Part shown: piece by piece, positions 52,946-62,266 of the stretch
Layout: every line of letters starts with the position of its first letter
Position numbering within the stretch: the first letter of the stretch is position 1
NCBI GenBank assembly: GCA_016786865.1
Contig: JAEUVE010000019.1
Coordinates: forward strand, 62,001 to 126,000
From: Sediminibacterium sp.
GTDB taxonomy: Bacteria > Bacteroidota > Bacteroidia > Chitinophagales > Chitinophagaceae
Reading direction: 5' to 3'
DNA: 64,000 nt
Translations under genes and position numbers: made by a program
The notes under the pieces: generated by a model
The model's input: only the letters and a program-made list of their open reading frames with translations
Databases searched by the model: none
What the model was told of the DNA's origin: nothing

Positions 52946-54349
52946 TTATCGCTTTGCTGCCAGCTGTTCCATCAGTGAAATAACCAGTTCCACATCTGCA
53001 GCAGTACTGCGCCAGTTCACCATGGCAGCCCGGATACCTTTCTTGCCTTTGTATACCGTTGCAGTCATAAATACTTTTCCTGTGCTGTTCAGTTCTTGTA
53101 AAAATGCAGCGGTATCATTTTCCGTTGCAGTATTTTTCAATGTAAAACAAACCGTATTGAGTCTTACCGGAGCCAGTAATTCAAAATGAGGACTAACCTC
53201 AATATAATTGCCCAATTGCTGCGCTAGCGCTATACAGTTTTCAACAATGTATTTGTATCCGTTCTTCCCATAGGCTTTTAGGGTAAACCAGGCAGGCAAT
53301 GCTTTGAGCCTGCGGGAATTCTCCGGTAAAAAATTCATGAAACTGAAATTTTCCAGAGGGTCTCCCAGGTAGGGTGCATTGGAGTTTTGAAAAGTGGCCA
53401 CCTGCAATAAGCGATGCCGGTCTTTCACCAGGAATACTGCACTCTCATACGGCACATTCAGCCATTTGTGGCAATCCACCGTAATGCTGTCTGCGTCTTC
53501 CCAACCCTTCAACAGTTGTTTGTATTGATCGGAACAGGCTGCAAAGCCCCCGAAAGCAGCATCAATATGCCACCAGAAATGGTATTTCTTTTTCAACGCA
53601 GCAATGGCTGTAAAATCATCAAAATCTACGGTATTCACCGTTCCTCCGCTGGAGACCAGGATAAAGGGCTGGCCCTGCAAAGCTTCAATTTTCTTTTCCA
53701 GGTCTGCCATTTGCATGGACTCACGGTTGCCCTCCTCGGTTTGTACTACAATGATTTGACTGCTGCCAATCCCCAGTAAGGAAAGCGATTTGATAGCAGA
53801 AGAATGTGGTGTTGCAGCCAACACGGGTACCGGCATATGCAGACCTTCTCTGGCAATATCTTTTCCGGCCTGTTGACCAATCCATTGACGAGCCACTGCC
53901 AGACAGGTGAAATTAGACATGGTTGCACCGGTCACAAAGCCACCTAAGAAATCCCCGGGTAAGCCCAGCAGATCCAGCAGCAGCTGAATGGTTTCCAGTT
54001 CAATGTTGGCAGAGATATCGCCTTGTCCTTTTACAGCAAAGCTGTTCTGATCGTAAATACTGGTGAGCCAGTCGCCTGCAATGGCCGCGGGCGTTGCTCC
54101 ACCCGTTACAAAGCCCCAGTAACGCGGGCCACCGGCTGCTACCATCAGTGGTTCAAAACGACGGTAGAATTCATAGAGGGTTGCTTCAGCCCCCACACCT
54201 GTTGCAGGCAGGTGGCCTTCGATCACAGGAACCTGCTCTGCATTGGTAGAGCGCTCGTTAATTTGTTCAAGGTATTGAACGCCCTTCTGTTTTACCTTTT
54301 CGAGTAAGGTTTCGAGTGCTGCTGCATCCTGCTTCAATAATTCATTCAT
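52946..54349 (-). CDS. PLP-dependent group II decarboxylase family protein
   Basis: 467 residues. Motifs of the glutamate/aromatic amino-acid decarboxylase fold: GFVTGGATPAAIAGDWL, GFVTGATMSNFTCLAVARQW, HIDAAFGGFAAC and the PLP Lys in DCHKWLNVPY. Substrate cannot be told from the sequence; aromatic amino acids, glutamate or aspartate are possible. Stands 47 bases downstream (by reading direction, before) the YitT gene. Confidence 0.85.
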   Translation of the reverse strand: MNELLKQDAAALETLLEKVKQKGVQYLEQINERSTNAEQVPVIEGHLPATGVGAEATLYEFYRRFEPLMVAAGGPRYWGFVTGGATPAAIAGDWLTSIYDQNSFAVKGQGDISANIELETIQLLLDLLGLPGDFLGGFVTGATMSNFTCLAVARQWIGQQAGKDIAREGLHMPVPVLAATPHSSAIKSLSLLGIGSSQIIVVQTEEGNRESMQMADLEKKIEALQGQPFILVSSGGTVNTVDFDDFTAIAALKKKYHFWWHIDAAFGGFAACSDQYKQLLKGWEDADSITVDCHKWLNVPYESAVFLVKDRHRLLQVATFQNSNAPYLGDPLENFSFMNFLPENSRRLKALPAWFTLKAYGKNGYKYIVENCIALAQQLGNYIEVSPHFELLAPVRLNTVCFTLKNTATENDTAAFLQELNSTGKVFMTATVYKGKKGIRAAMVNWRSTAADVELVISLMEQLAAKR

Positions 54350-54427
54350 GTTCTGCTGCTGATTAATAGGGCTGCAATTTAACCATTCTGCATCCGCCCT
54401 ATGAACCGTTCATACCAATCACATAAA

Positions 54428-54456
54428 AAGGGTATGCCCTTTCAGAACATACCCTT
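54428..54456 (-). terminator. Hairpin terminator after the aspartate kinase gene
   Basis: AAGGGTATG pairs with CATACCCTT across an 11-base loop. On the minus strand TTTTAT follows. It lies about 30 bases after the lysC stop (54488). Confidence 0.6.
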
Positions 54457-54487
54457 CGCCTATCAATAGCGTTGTATAGAACCGGTA

Positions 54488-55807
54488 TTACAATCCAAAC
54501 AGACCGCTGTTCAGCAGTTGAAGGGTTTTGTTTTTTTCATTTCCGGGAACCAGTAAAGAAATATTGTGGGGGCTGCCACCATAGCTAACCATGGTTACAG
54601 GCACATCGCTCAACGCATCAAAGAGCAACTGCAATACATGTTCGGTCTGGGCAATTTCATTTCCAACAATCGATACAATGGTCTGATTTTTTTCTACATC
54701 AACTGTTCCAAATGGTTCCAGTTCCTTGATAATTTGTGCCAGGAACTGATCGTTGTCGATGGTAACTGATACCGCCACTTCCGATGTAGTAATCATATCG
54801 ATGGAGGTCTTGTACTTCTCAAACACTTCAAATACCTTCCGCAGGAATCCGTATGCCAGCAACATTCTGCTGCTCTTGATCTTAATGGCAATGATGCCGT
54901 CTTTGGCTGCTACTGCTTTAACACCAACACTGCCGGCTTCCTTGGTGATTACCGTACCGGCTGCATCAGGCTGCATGGTATTCAGCAAACGAACGGGAAC
55001 ATTTTCCTGCTGTGCAGGCCAGATACAGGTAGGGTGAAGAATCTTAGCACCGAAGTAAGCCAGCTCGGCAGCTTCATCAAAACTCAGTTGCTCAATGGCT
55101 ACGGTTTTGGATACCACACGGGGATCATTGTTGTGCATGCCATCGATGTCGGTCCAGATTTCACATACAGTTGCATGACAGGCTGCTGCAACGAGCGAAG
55201 CTGTGTAATCGCTTCCGCCTCTTTTCAGGTTGTCTACTTCTCCCCTTGCATTGCGGCAGATGTAACCCTGAGTTACCAGTATTTTTTTATCTCCATGCAG
55301 CTTCAGCTGTTCTGCCAGTTTCACTTTAATCATATCCAGCTGCGGTTCTTCATTGGCATCAATCAGCATGAACTCCAGTGCAGGCAACAACGCATGATCA
55401 ATTCCTTTTTCTTCGAGATATACACAGAACAGTTTGGTACTCATCAACTCGCCCTGTGCCAGGATATCTTTGTTCAATGCTTCACTGAAAGAGATGCGCA
55501 GGATGATACGCAGAAATTCAAAATGCTCTGCAACAACTGCATTTGCTTTTGCCCTGCATGCTTCTGTAAGCACCAGCTCCTGAATAAATTTTTTATAGTG
55601 TTCCAGCAACAGGTCGATCCTGTTTTCTGCAGCTGAACGATCCCCTGCTGCCAGGTAATTGCTGATTTCCACCAGGGCATTGGTGGTACCGCTCAGAGCA
55701 CTCAATACAACGATCTTCTGTGTATTATCTTTGGTAATCAACTGTGCTACTTCGTGCATACGTTCCGGCTTTCCCACACTGGTGCCTCCGAACTTCATAA
55801 CTTTCAT
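54488..55807 (-). CDS. lysC: Aspartate kinase
   Basis: 439 residues from MKVMKFGGTSVG at 55807; four upstream codons to 55819 are also open but less typical. Kinase domain with MKFGGTSVG, RGGSDYTASLVAA (about 205) and DGMHNNDPRVV, then two ACT domains in the C-terminal 150 residues (IDMITTSEVAVSVTID, IVSIVGNEIA). It makes aspartyl phosphate for the lysine, threonine and methionine pathways, and the ACT domains allow feedback control. Monofunctional: no homoserine dehydrogenase part. Confidence 0.92.
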   Translation of the reverse strand: MKVMKFGGTSVGKPERMHEVAQLITKDNTQKIVVLSALSGTTNALVEISNYLAAGDRSAAENRIDLLLEHYKKFIQELVLTEACRAKANAVVAEHFEFLRIILRISFSEALNKDILAQGELMSTKLFCVYLEEKGIDHALLPALEFMLIDANEEPQLDMIKVKLAEQLKLHGDKKILVTQGYICRNARGEVDNLKRGGSDYTASLVAAACHATVCEIWTDIDGMHNNDPRVVSKTVAIEQLSFDEAAELAYFGAKILHPTCIWPAQQENVPVRLLNTMQPDAAGTVITKEAGSVGVKAVAAKDGIIAIKIKSSRMLLAYGFLRKVFEVFEKYKTSIDMITTSEVAVSVTIDNDQFLAQIIKELEPFGTVDVEKNQTIVSIVGNEIAQTEHVLQLLFDALSDVPVTMVSYGGSPHNISLLVPGNEKNKTLQLLNSGLFGL

Positions 55808-55880
55808 AAGATCCTTCAATTTTGTATTGGTAAAATGGATATGGATTGCAAATGTAACTTACCTGCGTGAGATTAACAGG

Positions 55881-56741
55881 CTATAATCCAAATGGGCGTT
55901 GGTTTTCACAGCTCACGACCGGACCAGGATCCACTTTAAAATAACGGCAGAAATATTTGTAATAATTTAATCTGTATGCTGCTTTCTGCGAGTTTGTTCC
56001 GCCACATTCAATGCCCCCATTGATCACATTCATCACAGCGCCAAAGCCGGGAAGCCTTCCGGCAATGCTGTCCTTTTGTTGCGGAATCCATTTACCAGAC
56101 ATGATTTCATGGCAGGAAGGCTTGGGATATTGCGGGGTAATCCAGAACCAGATGGCCGAAGCAAAACTCAGCAACGGATCGGTTGCCAGCAATGCGGGAT
56201 TGTTCAGGAGTACCTGCTGGTTTTTAAAATAAAAGCTGCTGAATTGCGCATAATTATAGTTCCAACTCAGCTGAATAGGCCCCCTTCCATGATAAGATTG
56301 TCCGGCAACGGGCGGAAATAATTTTTTAGTGGTATCGCTGTAATGCGGGCATCCCCCCGAACAGCCTTTCTCTTCCACAAAATAAAGTCCCCAGGCAAAA
56401 TAGCCATCCGGCGCGTCATCCCATCCTCCGCTGGTTTCATGGGCAATATTGGCCAGAAATGCAGCCAGCTCTCTTTTTTTCTGAACGGCTGAACCCTTTG
56501 CAAGAAAATCGGGGAACCGCCTGGCTGCCTTTATAAAAGCATCATAAGAATAAAAATCTTTTGCAGGAACGGAAGCATCGTAGCCAACCCTGTTTTTTGA
56601 AATCGCATAACGATGCGGGAACAGTTGATTCCATTGTTTTCTGCTCAGGTATTTGCTTACCGGCGGCAGGGATTGCGCATGCAGGAATACCAGGGCCATA
56701 CAGCCAACCAGAAGAAAAACATATCGGAATAAACGAATCAT
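55881..56741 (-). CDS. Secreted GH19-family chitinase
   Basis: 286 residues. Signal peptide (about 4-23), then a GH19 catalytic domain with the catalytic Glu in ANIAHETSGGWD (about 101), a second acidic residue in YFVEEKGCSGGCPHY, GRGPIQLSWNYNYAQFS and several cysteines suited to disulfides. It hydrolyses chitin (or, in some bacterial members, peptidoglycan). Its start overlaps the stop of the Ldh-type gene by one base (TAATG), so they are coupled. Confidence 0.9.
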   Translation of the reverse strand: MIRLFRYVFLLVGCMALVFLHAQSLPPVSKYLSRKQWNQLFPHRYAISKNRVGYDASVPAKDFYSYDAFIKAARRFPDFLAKGSAVQKKRELAAFLANIAHETSGGWDDAPDGYFAWGLYFVEEKGCSGGCPHYSDTTKKLFPPVAGQSYHGRGPIQLSWNYNYAQFSSFYFKNQQVLLNNPALLATDPLLSFASAIWFWITPQYPKPSCHEIMSGKWIPQQKDSIAGRLPGFGAVMNVINGGIECGGTNSQKAAYRLNYYKYFCRYFKVDPGPVVSCENQRPFGL

Positions 56742-57826
56742 TACAATCCTTTAATACTAAATAGCATGCCAGTTTGTTTCAGGTCTTCCACCACGGGATC
56801 CAGTAAAGGTATGCCGGCCGTTCTTCTTTCGGATTCCATTTCCCGTTCGGGATCTCCCGGTATCAAAACCCGATCCTGTCCCGGTGCGGGTTTGGCCTGG
56901 CGGAAGCGTTTGATCCAGTGATCCATGTGCTGTTTGAATTCATCGGCAGGACGAAATGCATCCACGCGCATTGCACCAAAGAAATGTCCCAGCCCTTTGC
57001 CTGGCATGTTTTCGGGCATAGGCACATATGCAGGGAACGGCGGCGCCCAGGGACCATAGGATGCCCCGCTCAGTACAGCAGAAAAAATATCTACAATGCT
57101 GCCCAATGCATAACCCTTGTGGCTGCCGTGTTCACGGTCGCTTCCCAACGGAAGAAGTGCCCCTTTTTTCTTTAGGATATTGGCATCGGTACTGGGTTGA
57201 CCATCTTCGTCCTGCACCCAACCAAGGGGCGCTTCTGCCTGCTTGCGCTGCAGGATTTCCAGTTTACCATTGGCCGCAGTAGTAGTAGCCATATCGGCAA
57301 CAAAGGGAGGTTCCGTACCGGCAGGCACAGCCACCGCAATCGGATTGGTGCCCAGCATTTTTTCCACGGAAAAAGTAGGGGCTACCAATGCACTGGCATT
57401 GGTCATCGCCATCCCGATCATATCCTGTTGCAGGGCCATCATGGCATGGTATCCCGCTATCCCAAAATGATTGGAGTTTTGCACACTTACCCATCCGGTA
57501 CCTACCTGTTTGGCCTTTTCGATGGCCACCTGCATAGCAAAGGGTGCCACCACCAGGCCGAGACCCGCATCCCCGTCTATCACAGCAGTAGAGGGCGTTT
57601 CATGAATGATGCGTATAGAAGGAGTTGCATTGATGCGCCTGGATTGCCAGAGGCGTACATAACCGCTAAGCCTTGCCACACCATGGCTGTCGATGCCCCT
57701 GAGATCGGCCGACAACAATACTTCCGTTGCCTTGGTTGCATCTGTTTTACTGCATCCCATTGCCATGAAAACATCCTCTGTAAACCGGTACAATTGTTCG
57801 TAGGAAAATACCTGCATGCCGTTCAT
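56741..57826 (-). CDS. Ldh-family (malate/L-lactate/ureidoglycolate type) oxidoreductase
   Basis: 361 residues. The Ldh_2 family motifs are DLRGIDSHGVARL (about 50), SNHFGIAGYHAMM, and GSDREHGSHKGYALG (NAD binding). Family enzymes reduce or oxidise 2-hydroxyacids with NAD(P). Substrate not determined. It leads a two-gene set with the chitinase. Confidence 0.88.
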   Translation of the reverse strand: MNGMQVFSYEQLYRFTEDVFMAMGCSKTDATKATEVLLSADLRGIDSHGVARLSGYVRLWQSRRINATPSIRIIHETPSTAVIDGDAGLGLVVAPFAMQVAIEKAKQVGTGWVSVQNSNHFGIAGYHAMMALQQDMIGMAMTNASALVAPTFSVEKMLGTNPIAVAVPAGTEPPFVADMATTTAANGKLEILQRKQAEAPLGWVQDEDGQPSTDANILKKKGALLPLGSDREHGSHKGYALGSIVDIFSAVLSGASYGPWAPPFPAYVPMPENMPGKGLGHFFGAMRVDAFRPADEFKQHMDHWIKRFRQAKPAPGQDRVLIPGDPEREMESERRTAGIPLLDPVVEDLKQTGMLFSIKGL

Positions 57827-57875
57827 TTATGTTTGGCAAATTTACCGTTCTGTTACCGAATCGCTGCTGCAAATA

Positions 57876-57901
57876 AAAAAGGATGGCAAGCCATCCTTTT
57901 T
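57876..57901 (-). terminator. Terminator after ssb
   Basis: AAAAAGGATGGC, loop AA, GCCATCCTTTTT: a 12-bp stem with T-runs on both strands, 31 bases after the ssb stop on the minus strand. Confidence 0.85.
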
Positions 57902-57931
57902 GTATAAGTCATTGCATCTGTCCAATGCAGA

Positions 57932-58360
57932 TTAGAAAGGAAGATCGTCGAATGCCTCTGTGATATCGGAGGCTGCCGGTGCAGAAGGCTGTGAAGCTAC
58001 AGCAGGGGCTGGCTGATATCCGCCTGTACTGCCACCTTCATTGGAACGTCCACCCAGTAACTGCACGCTTGAAACGCGTAAAGAGAGGGTTGCACCATTT
58101 ACCCCTTCCTTAGTAGTATAGGTTCTTACATCGGGCTGCCCTTCTACATAAACCTGTGTGCCTTTTTTCAGGTAAGGAGCAATACCGGTTCTTTCGGTCC
58201 AATAAGCACAATCCACCCAAATGGTTTTGTCTTTCTGGTTACCCTGTGCATCCTTATAGCGCTCTGTATGAGCTACGGTGAAGTTGATTACATTCTTACC
58301 ACTAACGGTATTCAAAACTGCATCCCTGCCCAGATTACCGATTGCTGTTAACTTGATCAT
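57932..58360 (-). CDS. ssb: Single-stranded DNA-binding protein
   Basis: 142 residues. OB fold (about 1-107, IKLTAIGNLGRDAVLNTV, NFTVAHTERYKD, YWTERTGIAPYLKKGTQVYV), then a glycine/serine/proline-rich linker and the conserved acidic tail ITEAFDDLPF. It coats single-stranded DNA in replication and repair and recruits partners by the tail. Confidence 0.95.
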   Translation of the reverse strand: MIKLTAIGNLGRDAVLNTVSGKNVINFTVAHTERYKDAQGNQKDKTIWVDCAYWTERTGIAPYLKKGTQVYVEGQPDVRTYTTKEGVNGATLSLRVSSVQLLGGRSNEGGSTGGYQPAPAVASQPSAPAASDITEAFDDLPF

Positions 58361-58582
58361 AGTGTTGTTTTTATAAAAATTCGAAAAATGAAATTAAGTA
58401 AATGCGTATTAACCCCGTCTAAAAGTTTTTTAACATGGTTTCTGCTAATTTTTCACATACCAGGCCCTTAAAGCTCCTAAATGGGCCGGTTTTGAGCCCC
58501 GGAACTGTATTTTTTTCGCTTTTCGACAGGGTGGAGCAGCCCGGAGTAGCCTCACAGACCGGCTTTATTAGTTCAGTTGTTC

Positions 58583-58590
58583 TACTTTTG
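58583..58590 (+). promoter_or_regulatory. -7 promoter element of mnmA
   Basis: TACTTTTG matches TAnnTTTG and lies 17 bases before the mnmA ATG at 58608. Confidence 0.5.
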
Positions 58591-58607
58591 CATAAAGTTA
58601 AGTTACC

Positions 58608-59717
58608 ATGAGTCGTAAAGGAAAAGTGTTGGTAGCCATGAGTGGTGGTATTGATAGTACTGTTACGGCCCTCATGCTCCACAACGAAGGATATGAAGTG
58701 ATTGGCATTACCATGAAAACATGGGATTATGCCAGCAGCGGTACCAGCAGCAAGGAAACCGGCTGCTGCAATATTGATTCTTTCAATGATGCCCGTCAGG
58801 CTGCTGTGCATCATGGGTTTCCGCATTTTATCCTGGATATCCGTGAAGAGTTTGGCGATTTTGTGATTGAGAATTTTGTAGACGAATACATTGCAGGACG
58901 CACTCCCAACCCCTGTGTGATGTGCAATACCCATATTAAATGGCGTGCATTGCTGAAAAGGGCCAATGCACTGGATTGTGAATTCATTGCCACAGGACAT
59001 TATGCCAAAATTCACCGGCATACCAACGACCGTTATTATATCAGCAAAGGACTGGACGAAACCAAAGACCAGAGCTATGTGCTTTGGGGGCTGGACCAGG
59101 AACTGCTGAGCAGGACCATGCTCCCCCTCGGTGGCTACCACAAAACCGAGATCCGCCAGATGGCCATGGACATGGGCTATCCTGAACTCGCCAAAAAAAG
59201 CGAGAGTTATGAAATCTGTTTTGTACCCGACAACGACTACCGTGGCTTTTTAAAGAACCGCGTGCCCGGTCTGGAAGAAAAAGTAGCGGGTGGCTGGTTT
59301 GTAAACAAAGCCGGAAAAAAACTCGGACAACACAAGGGCTATCCTTTTTATACCATTGGCCAGCGCAAAGGCCTGGAGATTGCCATGGGCAAACCCGTTT
59401 ATGTTACTGCCATCGATCCGGATACCAATACCGTTGTATTGGGAGAAGAAGCCGATCTGGAACAAAATGATATGCTGGTGGGCAAATTGAACATGATCAA
59501 GTACGAATGCATCACCGAGGGTATGGAAGCCATCACAAGGATCCGTTACAAAGACAGAGGGTCCCTGAGTCACCTGTATAATTCCGAAAACGGGCTTCGG
59601 GTTCGTTTTTATGAAAACGTAAAGAGCATTGCTCCCGGACAAAGTGCGGTATTCTACGAAGGCAATGATGTGATTGGCGGCGGAATTATCCAGCGAGGTG
59701 AACTGGTACTTTCTTAA
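58608..59717 (+). CDS. mnmA: tRNA-specific 2-thiouridylase MnmA
   Basis: 369 residues. PP-loop VAMSGGIDSTVTAL at the N-terminus, catalytic cysteines in TPNPCVMCNTHIKW (about 105) and SYEICFVPD (about 205), and the C-terminal RIRYKDRGSL ... RVRFYENV region. It puts sulfur on U34 of tRNA-Lys, Glu and Gln. tRNA-Gln(TTG), a substrate, is also in this window. Confidence 0.95.
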   Translation: MSRKGKVLVAMSGGIDSTVTALMLHNEGYEVIGITMKTWDYASSGTSSKETGCCNIDSFNDARQAAVHHGFPHFILDIREEFGDFVIENFVDEYIAGRTPNPCVMCNTHIKWRALLKRANALDCEFIATGHYAKIHRHTNDRYYISKGLDETKDQSYVLWGLDQELLSRTMLPLGGYHKTEIRQMAMDMGYPELAKKSESYEICFVPDNDYRGFLKNRVPGLEEKVAGGWFVNKAGKKLGQHKGYPFYTIGQRKGLEIAMGKPVYVTAIDPDTNTVVLGEEADLEQNDMLVGKLNMIKYECITEGMEAITRIRYKDRGSLSHLYNSENGLRVRFYENVKSIAPGQSAVFYEGNDVIGGGIIQRGELVLS

Positions 59718-59751
59718 CAATCATCCTGCACCCGGTTTATTTTTCTGATCC

Positions 59752-60957
59752 TTACCGTTTGCGCAACAAAGCAGCAAACATGGTATCTGCCTTTTGGGTA
59801 TATCCTTTGATCAATTGTTGCTGCACCAGTTCCAGCCCCTGCTTTTCGTTCAACTGTGCCACAATGCCTTCATTCTCTTTTGCAAAAACAGAACAGGTAA
59901 TGTACAAAAGATAGCCGCCCGGCTTCAAAGCAGCTGCCACATTGGAACTGATTTTCTGTTGCAACTCCTGAAAATGAGCAATTTCCGCTTCTTCAAAAAA
60001 ATAAAGCTGTTCGGGGGTACGTCCCCAGGTTCCGCTGCCGGAACAGGGGGCATCGCAGATGATCAGATCAAAGCGTTCGGATGGCAGCTGATCCTGTTTG
60101 GTGAGATCGGCGCTGAACTTTCTGTAGGTATTGATTCCCGCGCGATAGAAGCGTTGCTCCAGGTTGTGCAGCATGGAGGGCCTCAGATCAGAAACAGTTA
60201 AACGGATATTGCCCAACAGGTCTTTTGCTAAAATGGATTTCCCTCCACTGGCTGCACAGCAGTCCCATACTGCCATGGGTGCAGGCTTTGACTCAACGGC
60301 TTCCGCATGTATAGCCCATTCTTCCTTTACCAGTTTCAGTAATTCACCTACCCGTTGTGAGCTGTAATCCTGCACAACCGCTTCGCGGTCTGTTTCAATG
60401 ACTCCTACAAGATTGGTACCATTGGGCAGGGCCAGCGCGGTTTCGGACAGGGGAACAAATGGAACACCCGAAGTGATTAATGAAGCCTGCAACAATTTAG
60501 ATTTACCCGGACGTATTCGAAGAAACAGATCTGGCTGCACCAGGTGCGAAGCGCTGAACAAATCAGGATCTATTTCTTTGGAAAGTGCTTCGTGGAACGG
60601 AAATATATTTTTAGCACTAAATCCTGGATATAGGGTAGCGGCATAGTCCAGCCTTTGCTGCAACAAAGAAGGCCAATGCCCCAACCAGCTTTCGCTGTAG
60701 AGCGCTGCCCATTCGGAAGAGGCATCATTGCAACAATAAACAGCCAGGCGGATGGCATCTTCTGCAGGAAGCGTTCTTGCAGCATGCCCCAGCCTGAAAT
60801 AACAATAGCAAAGCCGGGCAATATGCTTCCGGTCTTTGGAACCAAACTTTTTATGCTGTGCAAAATATTGCTTCAGGAAAGCAGCCAGCGGAACAGATCC
60901 GTCGTAAGCCTGCAAAAGCGCAACCGCCGATTTTACGTATTGATGTGCGTACCTCAT
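59752..60957 (-). CDS. RsmB-like 16S rRNA (cytosine-C5) methyltransferase
   Basis: 401 residues. Rossmann-fold methyltransferase of the NOL1/NOP2/Fmu family: VWDCCAASGGKSILAKDLL (SAM binding, about 233), DAPCSGSGTWGR (motif IV Cys) and TCSVFAKENEGIV (motif VI Cys). The N-terminal 200 residues are a NusB-like or family-specific region. The exact target cytosine (RsmB or RsmF type) is not decided. Confidence 0.85.
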   Translation of the reverse strand: MRYAHQYVKSAVALLQAYDGSVPLAAFLKQYFAQHKKFGSKDRKHIARLCYCYFRLGHAARTLPAEDAIRLAVYCCNDASSEWAALYSESWLGHWPSLLQQRLDYAATLYPGFSAKNIFPFHEALSKEIDPDLFSASHLVQPDLFLRIRPGKSKLLQASLITSGVPFVPLSETALALPNGTNLVGVIETDREAVVQDYSSQRVGELLKLVKEEWAIHAEAVESKPAPMAVWDCCAASGGKSILAKDLLGNIRLTVSDLRPSMLHNLEQRFYRAGINTYRKFSADLTKQDQLPSERFDLIICDAPCSGSGTWGRTPEQLYFFEEAEIAHFQELQQKISSNVAAALKPGGYLLYITCSVFAKENEGIVAQLNEKQGLELVQQQLIKGYTQKADTMFAALLRKR

Positions 60958-60969
60958 TCTCCGATAAAA

Positions 60970-60997
60970 TTAAAGCTCACCGGTGAGTGAGCTTTAA
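60970..60997 (-). terminator. Hairpin terminator after the odhB gene
   Basis: TTAAAGCTCAC, loop of six, GTGAGCTTTAA, and on the minus strand a TTTTA run. It lies between the odhB stop (61023) and the rsmB-like ATG (60957). Confidence 0.7.
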
Positions 60998-61022
60998 ATA
61001 TTTTAGAATAACCTGTATTGAA

Positions 61023-62243
61023 TTATAATTCCAGCAATGCTTTCACCGGGTCCTTGCCCATCAGCAGCAGTTCAGGACTTTCCAGTAATTCTTTCACCCT
61101 TACCAGGAAGCTCACACTTTCTCTTCCGTCGATAATGCGGTGATCATAGCTCAAGGCAATGTACATCATGGGGCGGATCACCACCTGACCGTTCACAGCC
61201 ATCGGACGTTCCTGAATCTTGTGCATACCCAAAATGGCGCTCTGCGGAATATTGATGATTGGTGTACTCATCAGGCTTCCAAACACCCCCCCATTGGTAA
61301 TGGTGAAGGTTCCGCCCTGCAGTTCTTCTGCGGTCAGTTTGCTGTCTCTTGCTTTTCCGGCAAGTACCAGTACGGCTTTCTCAATATCCGCCATACTCAG
61401 GCTTTCCACGTTGCGGATTACCGGTACGGTAAGTCCTCTTGGGGTACTAACGGCAATGCTGATATCTGCATAGTCGTGATAAATAATCTGGTCTCCGTCT
61501 ATATAGGCATTTACAGAAGGCCATTCACCCAGTGCAATGGCACAGGCTTTGGCAAAGAAACTCATGAAACCCAGGTTTACACCATGGCTTTCCTTGAATT
61601 TATCCTTGAATGTTTTACGAACCTCCATGATGCGGGTCATGTCCACTTCATTGAATGTAGTGAGCATGGCTGTAGTGTTCTTGGATTCCACCAGTCTTCT
61701 GCTGATGGTTTTGCGCAATGCGCTCATTTTTTCCTGGCGAACATTTCTGCTGAAAAGCGTGCCACCTTCCACAAATGCTTTTTTACCCGGATTGGAAATA
61801 GCTTCCAGCACATCCTGCTTCATGATTTTTCCACCCACACCGGAAGGTGTAATGGATTTGGTATCTACTTTCTTATCTGCAATGATGGCGGAAGCAACCG
61901 GAGTAGCTTTTACCTCGTTGGGAACAGCCGTTACCGGCGCTTCATTCGCAACAGGTTTGGCCGCTTCGGCCTTGGGAGCAGCAGGTGCGGCAGCACCTTC
62001 GGGCTTAGCAGCGCTTTCATCAATCTTAGCCAGCACATCTCCGATATGCAGTGTATCTCCTTCCTTACCAACAGTGGTCAGGATACCGGCTTTTTCGGCA
62101 TTCACTTCAAAAGTGGCTTTTTCGCTTTCCAGCTCGGCAATCACTTCGTCGCGTTCAACCCACTCGCCGTCTTTCTTAGTCCATTTCAACAGCGTTACTT
62201 CGCTGATAGACTCTCCTACTGTTGGTACTTTTATCTCGATCAT
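61023..62243 (-). CDS. odhB: 2-oxoglutarate dehydrogenase E2, dihydrolipoyl succinyltransferase
   Basis: 406 residues. Lipoyl domain (about 1-75) with the lipoylated Lys in [11 protein letters not shown] (about 43), Ala/Pro-rich linker, an E3-binding segment (about 130-150, [16 protein letters not shown]), and the catalytic domain with [28 protein letters not shown] and the active-site His in [13 protein letters not shown]. It transfers succinyl groups to CoA in the TCA cycle. 23 bases after odhA. Confidence 0.95.
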   Translation of the reverse strand: MIEIKVPTVGESISEVTLLKWTKKDGEWVERDEVIAELESEKATFEVNAEKAGILTTVGKEGDTLHIGDVLAKIDESAAKPEGAAAPAAPKAEAAKPVANEAPVTAVPNEVKATPVASAIIADKKVDTKSITPSGVGGKIMKQDVLEAISNPGKKAFVEGGTLFSRNVRQEKMSALRKTISRRLVESKNTTAMLTTFNEVDMTRIMEVRKTFKDKFKESHGVNLGFMSFFAKACAIALGEWPSVNAYIDGDQIIYHDYADISIAVSTPRGLTVPVIRNVESLSMADIEKAVLVLAGKARDSKLTAEELQGGTFTITNGGVFGSLMSTPIINIPQSAILGMHKIQERPMAVNGQVVIRPMMYIALSYDHRIIDGRESVSFLVRVKELLESPELLLMGKDPVKALLEL

Positions 62244-62266
62244 AATTTTTTATTTCCGGGTAAACA

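Noticed and set aside
51928..52983. Plus-strand open frame of 351 codons opposite the YitT gene
   Set aside because: Low-complexity shadow of YitT codons; no signal or family.
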